From contig OY727099.1 of NCBI GenBank assembly GCA_963402885.1, positions 5,506,001 to 5,570,000 of the forward strand: 64,000 nt of DNA, written 5' to 3'. A program made the translations under genes and the position numbers. This DNA is from Antedon bifida. Taxonomy: Eukaryota; Echinodermata; Crinoidea; Comatulida; Antedonidae. The notes under the pieces were generated by a model. It was not told the origin of the DNA, ran no database searches, and saw only the letters and a program-made list of their open reading frames with translations. This document shows positions 25,796 through 37,403 of this stretch, piece after piece (position 1 is the first letter of the stretch; each line of letters opens with the position of its first letter).

Positions 25796-26007
25796 CTGTA
25801 ATGAAGAACTCGCATGACAGTTGACATCTTCCACAAAATCCTCCTCAAACATAGTAAACAAGTCTGGGCACATCATACGACTAGGTAATCGGCGGCCGTA
25901 ATTTGCCGTTTGTACACCAATAATTGTTCCCTCTGGACATTTTAATTCTATTTTTTCTTGGTGGCAAGCATATGCTAGGTTTGTTCTTAATGTCATTGAT
26001 ATCAAAT
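25796..26007 (-). CDS. EVA1C-like gene, exon 2 (first half of SUEL lectin domain 1)
   Basis: A 212-nt exon with acceptor TTTGTTTATTTCAG and donor TTACAG|GTAAGT. It enters in phase 1 and leaves in phase 0. The first codon (Asp) uses the G that ends exon 1. It encodes about residues 37-107: DLISMTLRTNLAYACHQEKI, then LKCPEGTIIGVQTANYGR. The pattern YAC-x8-C-P-x-G-x-I-x-(I/V)-x-(S/T)A-x-YGR is the start of a SUEL-type lectin domain. It resembles the first domain of vertebrate EVA1C, including the hydrophobic lead-in before YAC. Cysteines lie at about 51, 60, 83 and 100. Confidence 0.93.
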
Positions 26008-26566
26008 CTGAAATAAACAAAATTTGAAATATTGATTGATTGATTGATCACTTTATTTCAGAATAAAAATTCCATATATTCTCCCATTAGTGAAGAGATT
26101 TGAAGATAGAAACAGATAGTAAAATTTAATTTAAATTGTTAAAATCGTAATCGTAATTCTTGTAATCTTTGATTGGATTATTATCTAGAGTATTAGGAAA
26201 TGTATTTTTAAAGCGCATCCTTAAGTTAGCTTAAACTACCCCTTAAATCAGAGTTGACATGAAAGATTGAATAACATTCTACACCATCACATGCTGTGGG
26301 AAGATTTATGCTTTTTACCCATCCATCATTTCACACATTTTCAATGAACATTTGATATTTATTACTTAGCAGGTGAAGTTAGGGTGTTTAAAATATTAAA
26401 TATAGATTTTCAATTTTAATTGACACAGGAAATGGATAAATGGAAGAGGCCTAGAATATTATTATTTGTCAATTTACAGCTGTGATACAATTTTTTGTAA
26501 TAAGAAGTTATTTATCCATTTTAATTTTTTCCCTGGCTATGGTACTATAATAGTAGTTGATTCTTA

Positions 26567-26903
26567 AGCCCATTTTCTACTAGGCAAATTTGTTGTTGAA
26601 TCCAACGTTTCGCAGAGAAAAATATCGCCTACCCTTTCCACTACAAGAGCGAATTGTCTGTCTAAGCTTTTGATTCGCATGATTGCACATGGCCGCGTCA
26701 TAGCTTTTTTTCTAAGCTCGGATTGGTTGCGAAATTGTTTGCTTCGCAAAAAGTAGAAACGATTCAAATACCAATTTCACTGAAGCGAAGAACCTAAGTC
26801 CTAAGGAACTAGAGGGATTTGAAATACGGAAACATGAATACGCATGCGTATAAGCTGATGCTATCGATTCCCGCGAACAAATTCAACTAGTGGAAAATAG
26901 GCT
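26567..26903. repeat. PIF/Harbinger-like MITE family D, TTA target duplication
   Basis: A 337-bp element with imperfect terminal inverted repeats: left AGCCCATTTTCTACTAG, right CTAGTGGAAAATAGGCT. TTA sits outside both ends (26564-26566 and 26904-26906). A 67-codon minus-strand open frame inside is not a recognisable protein. The end pattern AGC...TTC-x-ACTAG also occurs in the family E element at 60316-60494. Confidence 0.75.
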
Positions 26904-29900
26904 TTATATTGGTGTACAAAAATGCATTTGGTCAAGTTTAATAATCAACAGAAGGTGAAAGCTAAGAATTAATTCTCAATGGAAAAAAGATTCCCTTTGA
27001 GGTATTGAAGGTGACAAAAGATTAAGAATGCAGACATTCACACTAACAATGTAATCTGGCTTGGCACCACCATCCCTGAGGATGTGGCCACATGCTTAGG
27101 AGGAAAATGACCACTAGGCTTGACCAGAGGGTATGACCCATAACCAATAAAGGTATCAGTTGACCTCAACATCAGGGTCAGTAAACTTTAGTTGCACTCT
27201 TTTATCAACAATAGAAGATAACAGAGAGGAAACAATTAATTTTAAGCAATTTGATAAAGAAAAGTATGATTATCCATGGAGATATCCAATTATATAGCAC
27301 TTGAATTAAAGGATTTATATAAATAAGCCATGTACTTTGAATATGAAAAACATGTTGAACATTTGGTGTGTTTACGAAACTGAAAACTTCCACATACAAC
27401 TCGGTCATCAATCATTCCATTTACTTTGTGCAAAAATGTAAACTATTAATATTTAGTATAGTAGTGTTCAGGTTTTATTAACAGCTGATGTTCTCTGGTT
27501 CCAGTAAAATGTTCTGGGGAGATTCTGTACACACAGCCAATGGTAACCAAACTAGCACCATTTTATGTTCACACTACAAACCACACAACCTGGATAAACT
27601 CCCTAAGGAATAATACCACTTGTTGGAAAAACAAGTCAATGCATAAATCTGTCAATTTAACTGATGGACTAATTTCATTAATTTTCCCCATGAAAATTCT
27701 CTTTAAAATTGAATTGCCTAATGGGGAGTATGTTAATTAGGATGATGGGTAAACCACTAAAAACTATTAAAGGACTCTAAATTTATGATTCTTGTGGTAT
27801 TTTAAGGTAGTGACAAAAGACTGATAACTAAGTTCTAGACAAATTAATTAACTAAAAGAATGTGTATACTAATTTTCTATATTAACCTATAATTTAAAAT
27901 ATATAGAGAGTGCTATTTCATCATGACAGAAACAGGGCCCTGAAAGCTGTTAGTGAAACAATGGAATTCAAACAACTCGTTTCTTATAATTATAAACAAA
28001 TCATTTGAAACTTTGATGTAGAACCATTTTAGTACAGGACTGACTACTAGAAAAGGAATCCAAATGATTGCCAAAAATTGTTAAGAAATTAAGTCATGAG
28101 TTTTGTATACCATAACCTATAATCCAGATGCATAAATCTTAATGTGAATATAATATTCCACATTTGTTTATACTTTAAAACATTCATTTGATATCAAATA
28201 ACCTAATTAATGTTTTTCAATGTTTTTTTTTAAGAAATGAAAAAAAAAAAAATAAGAGTTTTAACATCACATAAAAAAAATGAAAATTAACAAACGAATG
28301 ATTATTTAATTAAATGGTTTTTTTTTCTTTCTTACAGTACAGTATGTCTGGGTATGGAAAATGGAAAAAAATTTAATTGTGGGGGTTGTAGGGGGAGGGG
28401 GTCGTACTACAGCATATGGGGACATGCTAATCTTCCTGGAAGTTGTTCCCAAGGGGTTCGACTGCATTATAAACAAAATATTAACAACAATTGACGGGTT
28501 GAGCATGATGGTGATGAAACATCCCTGTCAAACTTCAAATACTAGCAGAAGGGACCTTTGATTTAATACCCTTTGACATCTAGACAATATGACTAGATAG
28601 TGAACCCTAGAAATTGTCAGTGGGCAGGTGAATCTGTAATAAAATTGGAAGATGTGGAGACCTTGAGGGAAGTAAGAAAACACTGAGATGGAATACCAGG
28701 ATATGGTGAAGACTTTCCGTAGGGAATTCTTTCAATTTGAGGTAAAAAAAAGTTGGTTTGTTGTGTACACCTTAGGTTCAATGACTTGTATGTTGTCCAC
28801 CTACTTTTTATAGGTAATGTGTTTACACTTTTGTCATTTTTTCTGCTAAAAAAACAAGTTTTGATTTTTTTTTTTAAAATGACAGTAATTTGTAATTTAT
28901 GTCAAAAGATAAATTACCATGACTTTTCCAAATTAGTGTATTATTATAGCTATAATTTAATATATTTATTTGTTTTAAAACAACTTGTTAGCATCGACAT
29001 CTCACATATTGGCCATTCAAAGTTAACCAAAACAAAAATCTTTTTTTCCCAACTTGAAATGTACGAACCCCTTTTAAAGGCCATTTTCAACATAATCTTA
29101 TTTCTTCTTAATGACTCTTGCCTACAGCATATTATACCAGTAATGGGATTTTAAAACACTTTTTAAATATCTGTCTGAAATGTCAGAAATAGTTAGTGTA
29201 TAGTTACATTGTTAAATGTTGTGTTGTATGTATTAAAATACTTTAGAGACATTATCAACACTTCTGTATGTAACTTAAGTTATTTATTAGTTCACTTCTG
29301 ATAAATCATTGTAAACTTGGAATGTGATAACAATTTCCTTATTTTGTTACATTTATGAATTGTTAAGTCATGAATTACCTATTAAGGAATGTAAAAACAT
29401 TACCAAAACTGAAAGAGCAATTAATGTGTTGACAAGAACATATATTCTGAGATTTATTAAAATATTACCTTTTTTCGTAGAGTTATTGTTACCTTTTATA
29501 CAGTATTAACATTTTTAGTAGGCCTACTATTAGTAATCGTTTCATTATATTAAAAATGTGCTTGTAGGAAACAAAATATATGGTAACAAAACTAAAAAAC
29601 AATAATAAATTAAGGGTAAAATAAGGCTGAAAAATACTGTACTGTATATTTAAAATGAATTAACAAAATGAAAATGTGTTTTCTAGAATTGTGAATGTGA
29701 TGATGGAACACACTCCCCTTCAGCCTGGTTCTGCAAATTATAATAAAGTTCAAATTCTTTATTCATCAAACATAAAAAAAGTTATAAAATGAAATATTTA
29801 ATCATTAGAAAATATTGTAATATTAAAAAAAACACTGGATATTTAATAACAAGTATTTTTATGTGATTGAAATCAAAGTTGTTAACCTCAATTACCCTGT

Positions 29901-32900
29901 GTGGTTATTATTTCCAAGGACAGAAAAAAAGAACCATCAATCTTACAAAAAAAGGATATAACTTGACCAAAGGCAATGTTAAACAGCAGAGGAAATTGTA
30001 TTCCATTGGAGAAAACAATTCTGTAGTTATAGTACTAAGCTATCTTTGCCCTCTTATTAAACCTACCCATCTGTATATTATAATAATAATAATTTATTTG
30101 AAAATTTACTTTTTTTATTGTATATTATTATATTTAACAGTGACACACACTTTGTGCATCCAAATAATAACTTAAAAAAAAATATTAATGCAAAAATAAC
30201 ATTATTATATTGTATTTATTTATACAAAAATAAATATTAATAAATGTAAAAATTAAAAAAAATGTAGAGTATAGATTAGTAATTAATTAATTTATTCTAC
30301 TTTTAATTTCAAAGGGGATTAGGATGGCAAACATCCCATAGTTTCAAAAATTTATCATGATTTTTTAGTGTGCTATTTCAAAGTATATAAACAATGGTTC
30401 CTCCTTGTCGCAAGTGGCCCATGTAACTTTAACAGAATTTAAATTATAACAAAAAACAATGCATAATTTTCTTTTCTGTACTCGATTTCGTTTGCTGGAC
30501 AGTTAACATACTATGTCAAACAGCGCAAGCATATTCCAATGGGTGTCTAATGTAAGTAACATACATCAACGAGTTCACCACTAGGGGCGTTAATTTTCTT
30601 TTTATCAATCTCAACCCTTCTCTGTAACCAAATAAAAAGGGGGACTGGGGCAGTATTCATGTAGATCTATTAATAGGTAGGCTACCTTGTAATCTAGAAC
30701 TAGAGTGGTCAAAACTATTAGGAAATACCTCAACAGCTGGACAAGGTATGCTACACAGCAATTAAGAAAGATAACAGGCATCTCAACTTGCAAGTAATTA
30801 CTGTCAAGAACACTATCTAATCTACATGGATGCTATATTAACACAGTTATTGAAATCAGTTAGTAGGCTGGCCTCATTTAAAACTCAATTAAGAACGTTA
30901 AAGCATATTCTCTAGTTTTTGAGTGGTCTATTTTTATAGCATTTACAGTACCATATTGAAGACATAATGCAGGATTGGTAGTACTGTATACAATCTGTAT
31001 AATTTAAGCTTAATTATAGGACGAAAAAATTGTGAACGAAACATGCTACACCCAATTATTTTCAATTTACTGTAGCTAAACTGTATCCAACTTCTCTAAG
31101 TTGAATATGATATTTTCAATAGCCTAGTTTCTGACAGATTTGATTCATAAATAATCAAACAATTCTGTTCTGTCTATTAAAATTAAATATATTACCCTAA
31201 TATTTTCAACTAGGTCATCATTAGGTATATTATTAATATATTTTTGTAATAAATCTAATGTCTACCTAGATAATTGGTTTCTGAATCTCCAATAAACGAA
31301 CTGAAAATAATCAGTTAAGTGATATACCAAAAATCTTTAATTTCCAATTATTTACAATATTTAAATAAAAAATAAAAGCATATCCAGTTATTGGTTTCAA
31401 TATTTTTTCTATTCCTAAACTCATATTTTATTTTATGATTTTTTTTAAATAATGTAACTGACGAGCTCTATGCTGAAAATATTCTTCATTATACCCAAAA
31501 GTCAAATATGAAAGCAAAGTTATTGCAATTTAAAATAAACTTAACCTTAAAAGGTCATAAATCCTAATGAAAAGATTTTAAATACACAAACAATATTGTT
31601 GAAAATACAAACAAGCAAATATGAGAACAGAAAAACTATAAATGACTTTAAAAATAAACTTTATGCACAATAGTACAAACGGTTTAAAGCAATGAGGCAT
31701 ATTAAGATAATATCATTTTGATTCCACTAATATTTACAGATCCTCCTCCCTTTACTAAATATATGAAACCAAGCGTTAAAATAGACAATTTTAGATTCTA
31801 TACTTTAGGTTTAGTTACATCGACTACATTGTTTAGAATATAAAAAAAACTTTTGTATTATTTCATAAAGAAAAAAGTGGCGGCATGCATTATCTATAAG
31901 ATTTTTGTACCATTTAAACCAATATTTTTATGTTTTACTGTCTACAAAATGAGACCCAATTTTGGGTACAGGTATCTAGATTTCTTCCATAATACAACAT
32001 CACATGTATTTCATCATACTAGTATCATAAACCATAACCTAATCCTTAACCTACAGTAACATTACACAATACAGGCACAACATGAGATGCTGTATTATGG
32101 AGTCTTCCTATGATACTAGGGAAATATTATGGTATGTGGAGATACAGCACTGAGAATCTGTTAAAAATGAAGCTATAAAAAGGCTTTGCATAGTGTAACG
32201 GTGTGACGGCCCTTGTTATATTTTCCCGGAGACAATTGATCAATCAGTTTGCCCTATGGATATATATTGTCTGTGGTAGACAATACATTTTATCATTTAA
32301 TTATTCAACACCATTAATAGACCATAAACAATTCACACCTGATACAACCTCAGACATAAACATTAACTGGTTTAGCTTAAATACAAAAAGGATTTTAAAG
32401 CTTTTAACCTGGCAACACCATAACGAGAAAACTATCCCTATCCAAAAGCTATCCAGATTTAAAAGATCTAGCAATTAACCCAGAAAAATGCCACAGATCG
32501 CCGGCAGATTGGCTCCTAAGAACGAACAATGAATATATTAAACTTTCTTTTTTAAACAGATGGTAGAAATGATCATTATCTTTTAATTTAAAACATTATC
32601 TAAAAATAGAATTCAAAATTATATTCATGTGCTTGTTCATTAGACATTATTTGATTACTAAAGTTGTGAGGTATTAAATTCAAACTATCTTCTAAACTAT
32701 CTAACAGATTAAGAAGACAGACTCTAAATCAAAATCACAAGATGAGTTTAAAATGAGTGCAGGCAGACTAGACTATAATGGATTTCTAGTCTGTGTCTAG
32801 TGCTCACTACCCACTTCCTACCACAACAACTTACATACTCAACCCTACTTTTATTTGGCAGATAGTACTAAACATGTGTGAAGGGTTATTAGGGGATATT

Positions 32901-33618
32901 GGGAGTTCCTTCCAATGGGATATAGGATGGGAGGTAATGAAGTAAAGGTGCCTACAAGTATCCCCTTATTTGATCAATATGGAATCTTTTTTTGGCAAAT
33001 GGATGGATGGAGTGATGAAGCAAAAGGAAAGTTTAAGGGCTGTTCTGAGCACCTGTCATCCCCACATTTTGTGCAAATGATCATCATAAGAAATAACAGA
33101 TCAGAATTTTCCGCTTACCATTTACCGCTTAGGCCTACCATTGCCGTTCGTCTGTGTAAATTGGCCTTAATCAGACCATATCCTTACGGTATATTAAAAA
33201 ACATGCTGCTTATATGCAATTTTGTGGTTCTTATATATGAAAATGTAAGTCAGTCACATACAAATCAAGAAACTTTGAAAGAGAGTATAACATATAATTC
33301 ATAGCATTATTTTACTATAAATCTACATGTCAAAAAGTTGTGAATAACACACCACCTACTACTGTACTTCCACAATTGTGAGAAAAGCAATACTTTGCCA
33401 CAGGGCTTCCTTATCCTCCTAATGGAACGGCATGCTACCAAAGGTGATGGCTTAAGATACAGTAATTTATGACAATATCATTATCTATAAGGTCATCGTA
33501 GACATTCATTTATCTTACTTGTTAAAATCTGAATATTTTATACAATGAAAAAACAATTTTTCAGATAAACAAAACAATGTACAGTATATTAGTACTGTAA
33601 GTGGATCATACTATTTTT

Positions 33619-33717
33619 GGAAAGGGGTATCCAATGAATTCTCTACTTTTCGAGTATATCTTCGAGGAGAATAAGGCACTTTTTGGTTTATCCAGGTAAG
33701 CTAGGCACGAAGTAGAC
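33619..33717 (+). repeat. foldback family B, single arm
   Basis: It carries the right-arm order of the 20.7 kb palindrome: GGAAAGGGGTATCCAATGAA, CTACTTTTCGAGTATATC, CGAGGAGAATAAGGC, GGTTTATCCAGGTAAGCTAG and GCACGAAGTAGAC. The left arm is missing. Confidence 0.7.
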
Positions 33718-34238
33718 CAAGAAAGCCAATATATCATGATGATGAATTTTACTAACTGTGATGTAGCTAAAAGCATCAGATGTATTGCCCTACTTTAGGC
33801 GAAAATCATTTTGAAATTTTAATTTTTTAGTGTATTATAACAGGATAACTGGAACCACTCATATTCACGGAGTACCTACTTTAAAGGAACATTTTCCAGT
33901 GTAATTTGCAATGGGTGATATGTAACACTTCGGCCAACAATTTAGTTATCAGCATTTAGAGTAACCACTTACTGACTTAAAACCATTGTACAGTTTTCAT
34001 TTCAACCATAAATATTAAGTTAATATTAACTCATTTTCTCCATGGTACAACCAATAATTTCTAAAGATAACTTCAACATAACTTTGCTAACACAATTTAA
34101 ACAGTAGCATTCCAAACAGGTTTTTAATTTCTCCCTGATGAAACAAGATAGCAGATGTTAACATATCTAGGAATTATATCCACTGATTTTTTTGGGTGAC
34201 CTTGTAGGATTAATGGATGCCTGCTGAAAGGTTGTGTG

Positions 34239-34285
34239 GTTAAATCATGGAGGTAAAAAATATTTTTTACCTCCATGGTTAAATT
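34239..34285. repeat. minimal palindromic insertion 1 with direct-repeat flanks
   Basis: A perfect 32-bp palindrome at 34246-34277 has half-site CATGGAGGTAAAAAAT. It is preceded by GGTTAAAT, and the same octamer follows, overlapping the palindrome's last base (9 bp if the T before GG is counted). This resembles an insertion with target duplication. See findings. Confidence 0.7.
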
Positions 34286-34321
34286 GTCTTCCAAAAAAAT
34301 GTTAAGTGTCCATAGGCAGAT

Positions 34322-34440
34322 TAAAGCCCCCCTCCCCTAAATTTTGCAAATTGTAATGCAAAAGACAGGGCACTAATTTCAGTTTGGCACTCTGCTTCCC
34401 CCTCCCCACCTAATTTTAAAATCCTAGTTCCACCACTGCT
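34322..34440 (-). repeat. transposon-like fragment (GGTGGAACTAGGATTTTAAA end)
   Basis: The minus strand starts CAGTGGTGGAACTAGGATTT and continues into G-rich stretches (GGTGGGGAGGGGG). A related end appears at 44519 (AGTGGCGGATTCATTTAA). CAGTGG-x-GGA starts are common on dispersed DNA elements. The class and left boundary are not resolved. Confidence 0.35.
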
Positions 34441-36129
34441 GTCTATATGTTGAAGTTCATTAACAATCCAAATTCAACCAAAGAGAAAAAAAATGGATAG
34501 GAATAACATACATTGTACTGTTGTCGGTTTGGATACAGATTTACTAATACTACAGGTTTGTTTTTAGATGAGCCATTCTTTTGTCACCCATAAACAAGGC
34601 CAAGTTTAAGTGTAACACTTCAAAGACTAGCTCATCTCAAAACAAAATTGACTCATCATATTAATACCATGTGCATCATCAGTTGTTATGGTAACTGCAT
34701 CATTACTCAATATGGTAAACAACCTCACACATGTGCACAGCAGGTAGGCTGATGAATGACTACAATTTTTGAAAAAATGTATTTAAAAATTCATTGATTA
34801 ATATTAAAGATTGATGTGTTTAGTGTACACAGTATTCACCTGTTACTTCATTCATTTTAACTCCACCCCAACACTATCAATAGATTTTATTTAAATACTT
34901 CACGATAGCACCTGATAGTAGATAGATAGTAAAATATATCAAAACTGGATTCACCCCTATGATTGTAAATATTTGTGAACAATTCTCAAATTCATCTGGT
35001 TTGAAAATAATATTGTATGAAAATTATTTATCGAAAGTTACATTACTGTGAATAATTGTTTGTCAATAAATATTTCAGTTACAATTTCTAGTACAATACC
35101 TGTATTGCAATTTAATTATAACCATGCATTCATTATTAACCTAATTCCAGTCATTTGAAACGAACTGTATAAAAACAGTATTTATAGATCTTAGCAATTC
35201 ATAGTGATAAAACTGGGCTTTTATTTAAAGAACTCTTCATGGGGTTTGTTTAGTAAAAACTCAATAACTTTGTTGACTCCCTATTTAGGAGTATAATGGG
35301 AATAATATTTAACCCATTAACATGGATGGATGGACATCTTGAATACAGGGGGAATGTAGCATGTAAACTTATGAAATTAAATACAACTTGTATTTGTTGT
35401 TTTTGGATGTATACCAACATTTGCATCTAAATATAACTAAATTAAATATAGTATATATAGAACTCCCTGACGGAGCCGCATTAGGTATATAAACACTTTT
35501 AAGGGTTAAATAAATCTTTAAACATATAATATTAACGTACATGCCCATGATGTCTCAGATAATAGGTCAGTTATATTTTGTGAAAATATGAATCTGTATC
35601 TAAATGTTTAATTTCAAAATGGTCCATAAAATCACATACACAAATATTTCATTCTATAACTTTGATTTTAAAATAATAAAATTAAAAGCAAAAGCGCACC
35701 TTTGATGACTCCTTCACAAATAGCATAGAGACCGGTCACCATATAATAAATAGTTACCGAATATTATACGATATTATGTCTAGCGACAATAAATAGCCAG
35801 CAGTATCGTGCCTGCTGAGTGTAACTGGACCATACCATAGCACACTACTACAGTATCCCATAGGATGAAGATTGATACTGCAGGATTTTATTTTCAAGAC
35901 ATTATACTGTTCATGTATCAGGTATTTCTTCTATTAAGGAAAATTACATATATTCCAAATTATATGTACTGTAGCTCATATCATATATAATCTGTTTTGG
36001 TATGACAGATCAACGGCTTAACATCCCATTTGAAGGATGCAGCAAAGTGAAGGAGCAAACAAGACATGATGCATACATTTATATATCAAAATAATATTTA
36101 ATTGGAAAAGGTCGCATTGAAAATACTAA

Positions 36130-36290
36130 TGCTCCATGTACACTATTAAATTAGTTTGACAAAAAAAGTGTGATGTGCCCAAATATGGTAGTGATATGTC
36201 CAAACATGGTAGTGTTATGACATCATCATGTCCATATATGGGCACATCACATTTTTTTGTCACATGAAGTTTGATAGTGTAGACAAGGCT
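36130..36290. repeat. MITE family A, copy 7, TAA target duplication
   Basis: A 161-bp copy, the same length as the 12.8 kb copy. It runs from TGCTCCATGTACACTATTAA to TTTGATAGTGTAGACAAGGCT and has TAA on both sides (36127-36129 and 36291-36293). Confidence 0.8.
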
Positions 36291-36323
36291 TAAGAAAAAT
36301 AAAAGAACATTTTAATTTAAAAA

Positions 36324-36484
36324 CACTACTGTATGTTAGTCTTTTTATAATAAACTTGATGTGCTCAAATATGGTGGTGATGTGCCCAAAAATGGTGGTG
36401 ATATGCCCGAACATGATGTGATATGACATCATCATATCCATATTTGGGCACTACTGTATGTTAGTCTTTTTATAATAAACTTGA
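36324..36484. repeat. 36-bp direct repeats around a family A core fragment
   Basis: The 36 bp at 36324-36359 (starting CACTACTGTATGTTAGTC) recur exactly at 36449-36484. The 89 bp between them are the internal part of a family A MITE (TGTGCTCAAATATGGTGGTG ... CATATCCATATTTGGG) without terminal repeats. The intact copy 7 lies only 33 bp upstream. Confidence 0.75.
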
Positions 36485-37361
36485 ATATTTACCAAATTGC
36501 GCTAAAAAAACCCTTTGGCCAAAACAGATTCATAAATACACTGTATATTACTTTAATATGATGGGAATTCATAATTGATATATCATTTATGAGAATGTAC
36601 ATTGACAATTCAATTTAAAATGTTGACCTTTCAGATTGCAATTTACAAAAATATTTTTTTAGTTAGCCTGAAAAAAGTAACCTCGCGCAATTTGATACAA
36701 CGGCTTTGATTTCATTTGCGGTCTAAATAAATGGCGGATAATGAATAAAACCAGGAAAATTTATTAGTGAAAATTTATCGAATTAGTAACAACTTTGCCT
36801 CGGGCAATCAAGCTACCAGTCCTAAGAATTTTAAATGAAAGTATTTAATTTCGTGCTAAAGAAAATCCAAAACATATTCGTTTTTATTGTTGGGGGCAGG
36901 ATGAATCCGGCTTCCGGAGGAATATTCCGTACCGGAGAACATTACAATTCCTGGTGGAGTAATAGTTAAAGGCAATTACAAACCATGTCTCGGCACTGTA
37001 CAAACAACACTTAATTTGCCGCCATGTTGGAGATCTGATGATTCACGTACAATTCAGGATGTAAATAGTTTTTCCTAGAAAAATACTTTTCTACATGGTA
37101 GCTGCATTATTCTTTTAGTTCTATTTGCTCAAAGACTATTGAGTATGCATTGAACATACCACCAGCAAGTTACCAAAATATGTGAAGTTACATGTACTTT
37201 AAGATTGTAAAAATGATTTGTTTTATTTTGAAGTGAAAGAATAAACAAAGTTTAACATTTTTTTTTCAAATGATTGTGTACAATGATTAGGATCTTGTTA
37301 AGGTGAAAAATGCTTTCTTATGTCGAAGATAAAACCCATAACTTAAACATTTGCAAAGATA

Positions 37362-37403
37362 GGGTCAGTCCAGGGAGATGTAAATTACATCTCCCTGGTC
37401 AGT
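37362..37403. repeat. minimal palindromic insertion 2 with direct-repeat flanks
   Basis: The palindrome has 14-bp perfect arms (CCAGGGAGATGTAA and its complement) around a single A. The octamer GGTCAGTC occurs on each side, the right one sharing the palindrome's final GG. The CAGGG terminus is like hAT transposon ends. Confidence 0.7.

Noticed and set aside
28753..29154. 133-codon plus-strand open frame
   Set aside because: Dominated by Phe, Leu and Ile from T-rich sequence, as expected from low-complexity DNA. No family pattern.
32915..33304. 129-codon plus-strand open frame in intron 1
   Set aside because: Composition is irregular and I recognise no motif. There is no promoter or splice context. 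Length alone is not enough in AT-rich intronic DNA, so it is kept only as a remote possibility.
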